A stretch of DNA of 64,000 nt. Source: Salticus scenicus. Lineage: Eukaryota; Arthropoda; Arachnida; Araneae; Salticidae. A program made the position numbers and the translations under genes. This document shows positions 11,357 to 21,847 of this stretch, one piece after another. The notes under the pieces were generated by a model that saw nothing but the letters and a program-made list of their open reading frames with translations, ran no database searches and was not told the origin of the DNA. Location: the NCBI GenBank assembly GCA_963930645.1, contig OZ005653.1, forward strand, positions 212,336,496 to 212,400,495, written 5' to 3'. Each line of letters starts with the position of its first letter. Positions within the stretch are counted from its first letter, which is position 1.

Positions 11357-13958
11357 CTAGCAGGTTACGCCCGCTTCGCTGGTCACTATTTTTAAATGAA
11401 TCACAATAATTAATGAATTCTCAAAATTGCATTAATTTTTATCATGTGATAAAAAAAGAGAAAAAAAAATTCTGATCAGGAAAAATGTCGCACCGGGTCC
11501 CCACTGCCTTCGGCAGCGTAGACCCGTGCGCTGCGCGCACGTATTCCTTCACCATCCTTATGACTTCTCAAAATTCTATGTTATTACTCATAAACTTTCA
11601 TTCTCAAAAAAAGGACTTGAAAAATATATCATTTAGCATCGGGTAAAAACTCACACCGGGACGCCCCTGCCTTCGGCAGGGCAGACCCATGCGCGCTGCG
11701 CGCGCACGTTTAAGGATATACGTGCACTGTACACGCATATTCCTTCTCAACTCAAACTTTTATTATTAAGAAAATAAAATTAAAAAAAAATCTTTTATGA
11801 TCGGGTAAAAACTCGCACCGGGTCCGAAACCCATGCGCGCTGCGCACCTATTCCTTCCCCACCTTTCCAGCCCCTCCTAATTAACTTGCATATACCAATT
11901 TTGAACGGTCTTACTCAATTCAAAAGAAAACCTGATCAGGACACTTTAAATTGTAAATCAGGTGAAATCTCGAATTCCACTTTCGATAATGTAAAAGAAC
12001 TTTAAAATATCTTTCGAATGATGTATTAGAAATAATTTAATCATAATTAGAATATGAAATATTGAAATTTAAAAATATTACAGCGCCATCTGTCGGTAGA
12101 AATTTCTGTAATCTATTGTTCCATTCCAGATCAACATAGCTTTCAAATGATGTATTACGCATGAAATTATTTTAATTAGTAGATGAGATACAAAAGAAAA
12201 CCTAATCAGGACACCTCAAAACGTGTAAATCGGGTTTTTCGATAACGTAAAAGTACTTTAAAATGTGTATAAACTAAAATAAGCTTTCAAATGATGTATT
12301 ACTTATGAACTTTTTTTAATTAATAACTGAGACACAAAAAAAAAAAAAAAACTGATTCGGGACACCTCGAAACGTGTAAATCTGGTGAAAACTTTCGATA
12401 ATTTAAAAGAACTTTAAAATATCTTTTGAATGATGTATTACAAATAATTTAATCATAATTAGAAATTGAAATTTTAAAATATTACAGCGCCATCTGGCGG
12501 TAAAAATTTCTGTATTCCACTGTTCGATTCCAAATCAAAAAAGCTTTCTAATGATGTACTACTTATAAAATTATTTTAATTAGTAGCTGAGATACAAAGG
12601 AAAACCTAATCAAGACACCTCAAAACGTGTAAATCGGGTGAAATCTCGAATTCCATTTTCGATAATGTAAAAGTACTTTAAAATGTGTATCAAGTCAACA
12701 AAGCTTTCAAATGATGTATTACTTATGAAATTTTTTTAAGTAATAACTGAGATATAAAAGAAAACTGATTCAGGACACCTCAAAACGTGTAAATCTGGTG
12801 AAAACTTTCGATAATTTAAAAGAACTTTAAAATATCTTTCGAATGATGTATTAAAAATAATTTAATCATAATTATAAATTGAAATATTGAAATTTTAACA
12901 TATTACAGCGCCATCTGGCGGTACAAATTTCTGTATTCCACTGTTCGATTCCAAATCAAAAAAGCTTTCTAATGATGTATTACTTATGAAATTATTTTAA
13001 TTAGTAGCTGAGATACAAAAGAAAACTAATTCAGGAGACCTCAAAACGTGTAAATCTGGTGAAAACTTTCGATAATTTAAAAGAACTTTAAAAATTGGAA
13101 TTTGAAATATCGAAATTTTAAAATATCTGGCGGTAGAAATTTCTGTAATCTACTGTTCAATTCCAAATCAACAAAGCTTTCAAATAATGTGTTACTTATG
13201 AAATTATTTACTGAGATACAAAAGAAAACCTTATCAGGACATTCTAAAACATGTAAATCACGTGAAATCTCTAATTCCATTATCTACGGTAGTTTTTTTA
13301 ATGGAAGTAAAAAGAAAAATAAATATTTTTTATTTCTCCAAAACCTATATATACCACGGTAGTCGGGTAATGGAAGTAAAAAGAAAAAGAAAAAGTATTT
13401 TTTAGTTCCTTCAAAGGTATTTTGTTGCTATGGGAACTCCTATCGTCTATTGAAAGATAGATTACGTGTTAGAATAAAATTTAATTTCCAATTAAAATGT
13501 AACTGCTTTGTTTATTAATGAAAATTGATGAAATTTTAACTACAGGTTGGTTTTGTGCTGAATAGGTTGTATATTAAGTGTTGTGTACGAAAAAGAAAAT
13601 TTCAAGCACTTTGAAATTGGCAATTTTTAACCCCAGTTAAAGATCATGTGACATTAATGACTTGCACATGTTTTGTTTCTGTTAGAGACAGCCGTTAAAA
13701 TCGTCTGCTGAATACTGATAGAATGCCTCTTTTTAAGCAATAAGGATTTTTGGTCATTTTTCGACATGGGTCAACATTTTCATTAATATCTCCGAAACTT
13801 ATTAAGATTTTTTAATTCTGTTTCGAGGAAAACATCGGAAAGGCTCCAGAGCATCCGTATGTCAATTCTTGTACTTCTGCGTTCAATAGGGCTGAACGTA
13901 TAAAAGAACAGACAGACAGACAGACAGACAGACAAACCTTTCCATTTATTATTATAGA
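11357..13958 (-). mobile_element. Non-autonomous Helitron, minus strand, about 2.6 kb
   Basis: Read on the minus strand, the element starts A|TCTATAATAATAAATGG at 13958, runs through a GTCT tetranucleotide tract (13912-13935 on the plus strand as CAGA), and ends CTAG|T at 11357. The last 30 bases hold GCGAAGC in a hairpin context. Its 5' third is related to the pair at 5899-9268. The centre is made of three to four tandem copies of a block of roughly 405-420 bp. Two or three GC-rich hairpins (CTGCCTTCGGCAG and GCGCGCTGCGCGC types) lie near the 3' end, at about 11500-11850. No replication protein is encoded. Confidence 0.72.
12060..13240 (-). repeat. Tandem blocks of about 405-420 bp within the Helitron
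   Basis: The phrase CAGCGCCATCTGNCGGTA recurs at 12081, 12485 and 12906, spaced 404 and 421 bp, with a decayed fourth trace at about 13124. Between these, the phrases 'aatgatgtattact', 'ctgagatacaaa' and 'acgtgtaaatc' recur in the same order. The array is therefore a diverged tandem repeat rather than scattered insertions. Confidence 0.75.
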
Positions 13959-14157
13959 TTTATTTCATTTTATTTAGTTCAGTTAAACTATAACCACCAA
14001 ACATTTTGCGCATACACGTAACGTACGTAACGTATTTCCACTATCTTGAATGTCTGTGTACAATATATGTAAATGTCCGATTTAAAGAAAAAACAAATTC
14101 AGGTGGCATCCTCAAAGGATACAGTTAAGAATATTGAGTTTAAACTTTTTGCTAATA

Positions 14158-14343
14158 CAGTTGAACTTCGTTAACGTGAACACTGTTAACGTGAATTACT
14201 TTTAACATGAACTGGTTTCACAATCCCCTTCAAAATGAAGGTTAGTTTAGTTATATGAAGATTAGTCACTGAAAGCCTGAACTACTGATAACATGAACAG
14301 ATATTTTATCCCCCTTTAGATTCACGTTAACGAGGTTCGACTG
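14158..14343. mobile_element. Pogo/Tigger-like MITE, 186 bp
   Basis: Terminal inverted repeats of about 25 bp: left CAGTTGAACTTCGTTAACGT, right end the complement of CAGTCGAACCTCGTTAACGT. Both ends are flanked by TA, the target duplication of the Tc1/mariner/pogo superfamily. The interior repeats the phrase 'acatgaac' but has no coding capacity. The CAGT(T/C)GAAC(T/C)TCG terminus is typical of pogo-type elements. Confidence 0.7.
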
Positions 14344-14370
14344 TATTTAATTTAGAGCTATATTGATAAA

Positions 14371-15360
14371 CTAGCAAACTACGCCCGCTTCGCTGGTCCC
14401 TATTTTTAAATGAATAACTATAATTACTGAATCCTCAAAAAGCATTAATTTTTATCACGTGAAAAAAAAAAAAAAAAAAGAGAAACAAAATCTGATTAAT
14501 AAAAATGTCGCACCGGGTTCTGACTACCTTCGGAAAAAAATCCCAAAATGCTGTAACTCTTATTTCTATTATTATCCCCCTTCGCCCCCCCACCCGTCTA
14601 TCCTAATAATTTTACAAATTCGAAAATATCCGCAATCGATTTGTAGATATCAAAAACCTCTATGCACCAGTTTTGAACGATCTATCTCTATTTTATTTTT
14701 ATTTTTTTGCCTCTTCGCCCCCCCCCCCTCCTTCCTGGCCCTCCTAATAACTTTACACAATCGAAAATATCTCCATTCGACTTGCAGGCCTCTAAAACCT
14801 ATCTGTACCAATTTTGAACGCCCTAACTGTATTTCTATTTGTTTTTGCCCCATACCCCCCCCCCCCCCCTTGCTGCCCCACTTGGGGGTTGAATTTCTAA
14901 AATTCTAGAAATTGGTTTTTAGATATTTGCATTAGCTATATTTTAGAGCAAAAATTTCACGTATATCTGTTTTTTTGTTTGAGATATATAGGATTATGTG
15001 AAATCACGTTTAACGCATGTGAAATCACGTTTCGCCCCCTCCTCCCCTTGGGGACCGAATTTCTAAAATTTCAGAAATTGATTTTTAGACATTTGTCTTA
15101 GCTATATTTTAAAGCAAAAATTTTACGGATATCTGTTTTTTTTTTGTTTGAGATATGAAGGATTTTGTGAAATCACGTTTTGACCCCCTTCCCCTCCCTT
15201 GGGGAGCGAATTTTGTAAAATCGCTTCTTAGTGGATGCCTACGTCATAGAAAGAACATTGTCACAAAATTTCACGCTTCTAGGTCGAGGGGTTTGGTCTG
15301 GGCGATGATGAATCACCCCCTCACTCACTCAGGAAGAATGATTTTATATATATATATAGA
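14371..15360 (-). mobile_element. Non-autonomous Helitron, minus strand, 990 bp
   Basis: On the minus strand it starts A|TCTATATATATATAAAATC at 15360 and ends CTAG|T at 14371, with GCGAAGC in the last 25 bases. The 3' end resembles those at 11357 and 36114. The interior contains two tandem arrays: about 132-bp units at roughly 14570-14870, each with a C-homopolymer, and about 165-bp units at roughly 14885-15230. There is no protein-coding evidence; a 149-codon frame over this stretch is produced by the arrays. Confidence 0.72.
14570..15235. repeat. Two short tandem arrays within the Helitron
   Basis: First array: C-rich tracts at about 14583, 14717 and 14856 each precede CTAATAAxTTTACA and a TTTTGAACG phrase, giving a period near 132 bp. 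Second array: a GGGGACCGAATTTCTAAAA-type phrase recurs at about 14885, 15052 and 15204, with GTGAAATCACGTTT between, giving a period of about 155-167 bp. Confidence 0.65.
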
Positions 15361-15814
15361 TTAAACGCATAAACACACAGACAAAGATCAATCGCTAAAA
15401 TATGAAACTTCAGACTCAGTGGACCACGAAACGTGTAATTGTGGTAGAAAGACATTTTCTGAAATTTGACCCCAAAACAATACTTTCTCCAACATTTTGT
15501 TGTTAACAAAAATTATAAAAATATACCAAAACAAACGTTTTCCGTATTTGGAAGTATATTTTAGTGATTAATGTTCAAGATAAAATAGCGAATGAGCACC
15601 AATATTACGGAACACGCCATTCTGTACACATTCTGATAATAAACATTCCTTAAATATTAAGGAATATTTTAATTTATGTTTTCGTATTAAAAATACAGAA
15701 ATAAGATGACTAAATTATTAATAAAAGGTATTACGATCGAAAAGATCTTTGTTTGATTAATGAATTAAAAATAGTTTTCTATTTCGTTAAAGTAGTAAAA
15801 AGTATTACAAATTA

Positions 15815-16490
15815 TATATCACTAAAAATAAAATTATTTCATTCGTAGTTTCCATATTACTTCATTCCTCTTCCGAAATGTCTTGATGTGATGTTTTGAA
15901 ATTCTATCTACATTAATTACAACTTCAGTTATGAAAAAAAAAAATAAATAAATAAAAACCTTCATTTTAAAGAAAAATAAAGAGATTAATAAATGAAGAA
16001 AGAAAATAATATATGACTGTTTACATTAGTTTCATAATAAAAAGTATTTGCCGAGATAAAGTGAGATTAAACATCAAAAACATTTTTTTTTTTTAAATTT
16101 ATTTATTGTTTTGTATGTGTGTGAATAATTTTTTTCTTTATAATTAATTTGGTCTTTTTGACTATAAATAAAATACATTTCTAGTTTCCATATTATTTCA
16201 TTCCTCAAAAATGTCTTGATGATTTCAAATTTTATGGACATTAGTTACAATTTTAATTACCAAAAAAGCATTCATTAAAAATAAACAAATAAATAAATAA
16301 AATGATTTTTAAGTGAAAAATGAAAGTAATGTATCACTGCTTACATTAGTTTCACAATGAAAAGTATTCACCGATATAGAGTGAGGATTAAACAGCAAAA
16401 AATGTTTTTTTTTACCAGTGTATAAATTTTTTCTTTATAATTAACCTGTTCCTTTTTTACCAAGAAATAGATAAAAAAAATCTATTGACA
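15815..16490. repeat. Tandem duplication, about 336 bp period
   Basis: AGTTTCCATATTA followed by TTCATTCCTC, AATGTCTTGATG, TTACATTAGTTTCA and a TAAACA-CAAAAA phrase occurs from 15847 and again, in the same order, from 16183. The copies differ by many substitutions and small gaps, so the event is old. No coding sequence is seen in either copy. Confidence 0.7.
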
Positions 16491-17410
16491 GAATATTTCA
16501 ATGCTATTTTTAGTAAATTAACTGGAAATGGGTAGAAGGATCATAATCACAAGGATTTATCGTGCTTACATGTAATTTATTAGGAAAAAAATATATATAT
16601 ATATAATTTTTATTTCCTCAGGGTAGATTAATAAAAATGATTCTATCAATGCGTAGTTAGATTTAGTAATTTTTTTTCATACTTTATGTTTTGTTTAAGG
16701 TTTAATAAAAAATAAAATTATTTAAAAAAAAAAATAATAATAATAATTGCAACTATAAATATACCGTGAATGCATTAATAAAGATTATAATACTGAATTT
16801 GCAAAATATAAAGCAAATAATTTAATGCATTAGGCTATCCTTTTAAAGTCTTTCATCATATATATATATATATATATTCTCAGTAAATAAAACTAATTGA
16901 AAAACACATTTAGTAACAACGTCGATAATTGATAAAACTTTTTTTCCGATTATTCTCTTGAGGTTAAATGAACTTTTATTATACGTGTTTAATAAAACTA
17001 CAATAAAATAAAAATGAATCCATTAAACATTCGCAATTAAAGGAAGTTTTCATACGTATTTATGTAAATAATTAAACAATTATAGTGAGAAATACTTTTT
17101 TTTTTTTTTAATGATACATTTCTGAAATAAAACTTATATATTGAATTGCCTGCAAACTTTAAACTGAGTTTGCGACAAGCATATTTATATGTATAACACA
17201 AGTAGCTTTAAATACTTATCATTAATATATTTATAATTATATGTATTAACATACATTAATAAACATAATATGTTAAACTTATGTGTTAACAAACATTAAG
17301 ACTCATTAAAATTAGTATGCTAAGAACTTAACAATTTTTTTCTATACCATTCTGTATAGCAAAGCCATCCGCCGTTCAACAAAACAACGCTTAATACTGT
17401 GTCCTTTAAA
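16490..17410. other. AT-rich non-coding stretch
   Basis: Contains TA microsatellites at about 16591-16603 and 16858-16876 and poly-A/T runs. No gene or transposon end was recognised before the Helitron start at 17411. Confidence 0.6.
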
Positions 17411-17941
17411 TCTGTATATATATATATAAATTACGTGTCACGATATTTGTCCGGGGTAAACTAAGGAACCGATTTTAATGAAATTTTGCACAGTGTGTGC
17501 AGTTTTGTCCAACCTGAGAGATAGGATAGTTTTTATCTCAATTTATTGTCACAATATTGTTTTATTGCAATTATTTGTTAATTATAGACCTTTATTAAAG
17601 TTGCTCCAAAATATCTGTGAGTTCCATTAATTTAATTGTTGCCAAAAAAAAAAAAAAAAAAAAAAAAAATACGAGTTCATTTTCTTTCGACATAAAAATA
17701 AATACATTTAATCAAACGTGAACGTTAAAAAATTATAAAAAGTTAAATTATGCATCTCACGAAAATTGACGTCATAATCAATTTAAAGATTTTATACACA
17801 TTGATAAAGTGCTAATGTAGTTCTATCATAGATATAGTAATATATATAGATCTCTCATCCCCATGTTATCGTACAAAGATTTTTGATGCCGAAAAAAAAA
17901 ATAATAAAAGCTTTGGAAACAGCCATTAAGTGGTATTGAAA

Positions 17942-17977
<36 letters not shown>

Positions 17978-19620
17978 GAAAGAAATATGAATTTGAAACT
18001 GTATCTGGAGTCTTCCATTCCCCTTTAGCAAATAAATTATTCATAAATTTTATTTGCTAAAATATTAGTATGTATTCCCGTGTGTATTCACTCGGGGAAA
18101 GACGGCCATATTTTGGTAAAAACGTCGTCTTTTCCCAAATGAAAAGGAATAACTTTTTCTCCCCAATGATCACACTATTCTATATATGCTACGTATACTA
18201 TATCTATGAGTTCTATACGCAAGCGAAGTGTGACTCACTGACCGTCTGTGCAGCCAAGAAAAAGATTTCCTATGTTAATTGCCCACTGGATTTTTTGTAA
18301 GAAATTATTAAAAATCGAGGAAATTTATTTCCCGATTTTAATCCTTATATTTGGGTATAGATTTGTATTAGTTATCGCGGGTGTTAGATTGAATTAATTT
18401 GCTGTCAAATTGACAAAATTTTAATTTTAAATTTCAAAACTCTGTCGCCCTTGGCTTTTTTTATTATTATTATTATTATTTGGCGAACAAAAACGTAACA
18501 CGAAAATATACATGCCAGATGTATGCATTGTACGAAATATAATATGTATTATTCATTATACGTATGTATGGCATGTAATATGCATTGTACGAAATATTGT
18601 TTCATATTATTCATTACTCTTTTTATATGAGTTGTTAAAATAACCATGATTTTTGAAAGGAATTAAATATTTTCGCCAGATAATTTGGCGATATTCTTTT
18701 TTTTTCGCCAAGGATGACAGAAATGAAATCTATTCCGCTGCAAAATATTAGTATCTTACATCAGATATTTTATTTAGACATTTGAAAACAAATTTGACAT
18801 CAAACTATGATAAAATATCTCTTATTTTCCTTTTAATTAGTATATTATTAGTATATTAAAATTTAAAAGCATGGTATATAAAAGGTTTTTTTTTTTTTTT
18901 TATCTTATAATTATTCTTATCTTAATCCTCAATGTTTCCCATCTTTATTAACTTGAATTTACTATTAAAATTTTAACATACTCAAAAACCTCTCATCACT
19001 TCGTTAAAATACACTAAACTTTTCCAAAATCTTTTTCTATGTAAAATGATACATGTATTTACTTTAAATGTCCAATATTTCATAAGATTTCCAATTTTAA
19101 AGTTTTAAAATATTTATCAAATTTACTTATTTTTCTGGTTTAGCCTTATTGTTTTCCTTTTTATAACTACAGCTGTTGCCCTCTTTAAAATATTTAAAAT
19201 GATGAGGTCATTTTATAGTAAAATTATCCATTATAGCATATATTATATTTCACTCCTCCATAAAAATTGATTTTAAAATCGTCTGTTTCTTTTATACTTT
19301 TATTTTAATAGAATTTTAATAGAATTTAATTTATATATTTATCCAAAGTAGCATTAGAAATAATATATATTACTTCTCCATTAAAATTTATAGGACCCTA
19401 CAATAAAATTAATTTGTGCTTAATATCAACACTACGAAAGTTTTTATCAATCGCTTCCAAATTTTGACCTAAATTTCAAATCTCAACCCTGTGGGTTTTT
19501 ACATCGGCTACAACGTTTTCGTCTTTGTTCGTAAATAATAATTTGACTGTACTAAATAGTTTACAGCCGTATAATTCAACGTATAACTTAGTCACAGCAA
19601 CGCGTGGCCGGGTCTGCTAG
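17411..19620 (+). mobile_element. Non-autonomous Helitron, plus strand, 2.2 kb
   Basis: The start is A|TCTGTATATATATATATAA, followed by a leader with GGAACCGATTTTAATGAAAT, and the end is CTAG|T at 19617-19621 preceded by GCGTGGCCGGGTCTG. Part of its interior (18230-18860) reappears in the composite at 57.3-62.7 kb in both orientations. It has no Rep/helicase frame. The small open frame at 18070-18300 has no motif. The 3' end lies 26 bp before the mariner element, separated only by a TA repeat, so the mariner probably inserted into that tract. Confidence 0.72.
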
Positions 19621-19646
19621 TTTATATATATATATATATATATATA

Positions 19647-19925
19647 CAGGGAGCATAGGAAAGTCCATTTAACCTGAAAATACTTGCTAACGGAGAGAGC
19701 TATAGACACGCAAGTAAGGTAACGGTATAGTAAAGCGACTATGCCCGACCTAATGCAAACGACCACAGCGCCCCTAATGGCGAAATTTGGAAGTTAGCCA
19801 TTGCAAATCGAAAACGAAATGAGATAGAGCAAAATTTCCAATTAGAAAGTTTTAGAGCATCAATTAATTAGTACGAAACGATATTTGGTTTACACGGATA
19901 AGATAAATTGGCGCCTGTATACCCC
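19647..19925 (+). repeat. Left terminal inverted repeat of the mariner element
   Basis: Pairs with 21569-21847. Landmarks in order are AACCTGAAAATACTTGC, GGTAACGGTATAGTAAAG, GGGCGCTG (seen here on the complement) and TGGCGCCTGTATACCC at the inner end. The inner part probably also carries the transposase-binding sites, but no such site is defined by sequence alone. Confidence 0.85.
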
Positions 19926-20107
19926 AAAACAATGCAAAATCGATGCACTCCATTTTGTGTAAATATTTGAAAGGAATAGTCAGTGGAAAAAAGAAATATG
20001 CACAATTTAATGAATAAATACTATGTACTTACATCAATACATTTTGATAACATCACACACAAAAACAAAACAGGTAAACTAAACTCTAAGTCTCATAGTG
20101 TTAAAAG

Positions 20108-21139
20108 TTAATGTTGAGAATGTTCGAAAAGTTTGCCATTGCTCACAATACACGTTTGTACTCGTGTGAGTAATTCTGCATGCACATTTCTCAGCATGGA
20201 AGGAGGTACACTATTGAAAGCATCTGTACTACGATGACGTAGATCCAGTAGACTTGTATGTGGAGTTGGATAAACCTGATCTTTTATGTAACCCCACAGG
20301 AAGAAATCCATCGGAGTCAGGTCCGCCGATCGCGGAGGCCATTCAATACTACTACCATACCCAATAATTTGTTGTCCAAAGCAATCTTTTAGAAAGCTTC
20401 GCACTCCAGCTGGCTGGTGTGCAGGAGCACCGTCATGTTGGAACCACATGTCCCGTAATACGTACAGGAGAATATCATCCAAAAAGTCGGGTATGATATC
20501 CTGAAATAGTTGGAGGTACCTCTGTCCGTTTAATGTGCCTTCGTAGAACACAGGTCCCAGTAAGCGATCCTTCCAGATACCGCCCCACACATTAATGGAC
20601 CAGCGCACTTGGTGTTTTGTGGATAGTCCCCACGAGGGATTTTCCAGCGCCCAGTAGTGGGCATTATGTCGGTTTAGTACTCCGGTAAGCTGAAACAGTG
20701 CCTCGTCCGACCAAACAATGTTGGACAAAAAATCTGATTTATCTTTAACATTATTTAATGCCCAGTTGCACCAATCAAATCGACGCTCATTATCCCGTGG
20801 CAACAGTTCTTGCTACAGAGTGACATGATAGGGATGTGCATGTTGACTATGCAGTATTTGCCATACTCGGGCCCGTGTTGAATCACAAGCCATGCTGATT
20901 TCTCTTGTACTGCTGTGTGGATGGGCTAGTGCATATGCCAAAATACTCTCTAGAGGTATACGCATACCTGCACTCACCGGTCTACCAGAACGCGGACGAC
21001 TTTTAGTGCTTCCTGTCTCCATGAGCTGTCGCACTACATTTGCGATGGTAACTGCACTTGGGTGTGGCCCACCTGGAAAACGAACGGCAATAAGCACCAT
21101 CTCGCAATATTGAAAGTTAGTGAAGCTTGACATTCTCAT
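20108..21139 (-). pseudogene. Mariner-type transposase with one premature stop
   Basis: Read from an ATG at 21139, 108 codons run to a TAG at 20815-20813; the same frame then continues without a shift for 234 more codons to a stop at 20108, so one nonsense change separates the halves. The N-terminal part has the FTN..Y.EMVLI pattern and a helix-turn-helix-like region (ANVVRQLMETGS, then SRPRSGRP) usual for DNA binding in this group. In the C-terminal DDE catalytic part the three metal-binding aspartates are visible: IVWSDE, WFQHDGAPAH and SADLTPMDFFLWG. Forty-one residues separate the second and third, i.e. a DD41D spacing. The W.PRSADLTPMDFFLWGY block is characteristic of this arthropod mariner group. 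The segment between EMVLI and RFPGG looks shorter than I would expect, so a small N-terminal deletion is also possible. Confidence 0.85.
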
Positions 21140-21568
21140 ACATCTTCAAAATTCTAAATCCAAACGTTTATTTTTAAGAAATGTAACTTTTGTAGGATCT
21201 CATTCATTTAGGATCATTCAAAATTCCATTTGTTTTGTCACTTTCAAAAAAGAACACATATTTTCTACCCATCGCTGCGTAACGACTGAAATTGCCACAA
21301 CACAGAAAATAAAATCTTTTAAATGAAAGCGCACGCACATTAGGAATAAAATTATCGTCTGCCATCAATAATTTTATGCTATGAGATTATGTTGTTTGTA
21401 TCAAGCGAGCGGCAACACCTTTTAAAATAAAATTTTAAATGCATTGGAAATTAAAGTTTTCATACATTACAGTACAGTACAAAGTCACAAACTGCATTTT
21501 CACACTGCTACATTTCCGAAATGTGAATATGTAGAGTAGAACGGTCGCACATAGATTACGGACATTTT

Positions 21569-21847
21569 TGGGTATACAGGCGCCAATTTATCTTATCCGT
21601 GTAAACGAAATACCGTTTCGTACTAATTTATTGATGCTCTAAACATTTCTAATTGGAAATTTTGCTCTATCTCTTTTCGTTTTCGATTTGCAATGGCTAA
21701 CTTCCAAATTTTGCCACTAGGGGCGCTGCTGTCGTTTGCATTAGGTCGGGCATAGTCACTTTACTATACCGTTACCTCACTTGCGTGGCTGTAGTACTCT
21801 CCGTTCGCAAGTATTTTCAGGTTAAAGGGACATTCTTATGCACCCTG
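21569..21847 (-). repeat. Right terminal inverted repeat of the mariner element
   Basis: Reverse complement of 19647-19925 with scattered mismatches. The inner boundary is at the GGGTATACAGGCGCC motif and the outer boundary at CACCCTG followed by TA. Confidence 0.85.

Larger units (their letters stand above)
19647..21847 (-). mobile_element. Mariner-superfamily transposon with about 280-bp inverted repeats
   Basis: The element begins CAGGGAGCATAGGAAAGTCC at 19647 and ends in the complement of CAGGGTGCATAAGAATGTCC at 21847; each end is followed or preceded by TA. The inverted similarity continues inward to about 19925 and 21569, giving arms of roughly 279 bp. A single transposase frame, read on the minus strand and interrupted by one stop codon, occupies the interior. 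At 2.2 kb it is longer than a typical 1.3-kb mariner because of the long arms. Both arms are well matched and only one obvious inactivating change is visible, so the copy looks relatively young. Confidence 0.88.

Noticed and set aside
14459..14908. 149-codon plus-strand frame
   Set aside because: It runs over poly-A and two units of a C-rich 132-bp tandem repeat; the poly-Lys and poly-Pro stretches come from homopolymers and there is no domain.
20892..21113. 73-codon plus-strand frame
   Set aside because: Antisense shadow of the transposase N-terminal part.
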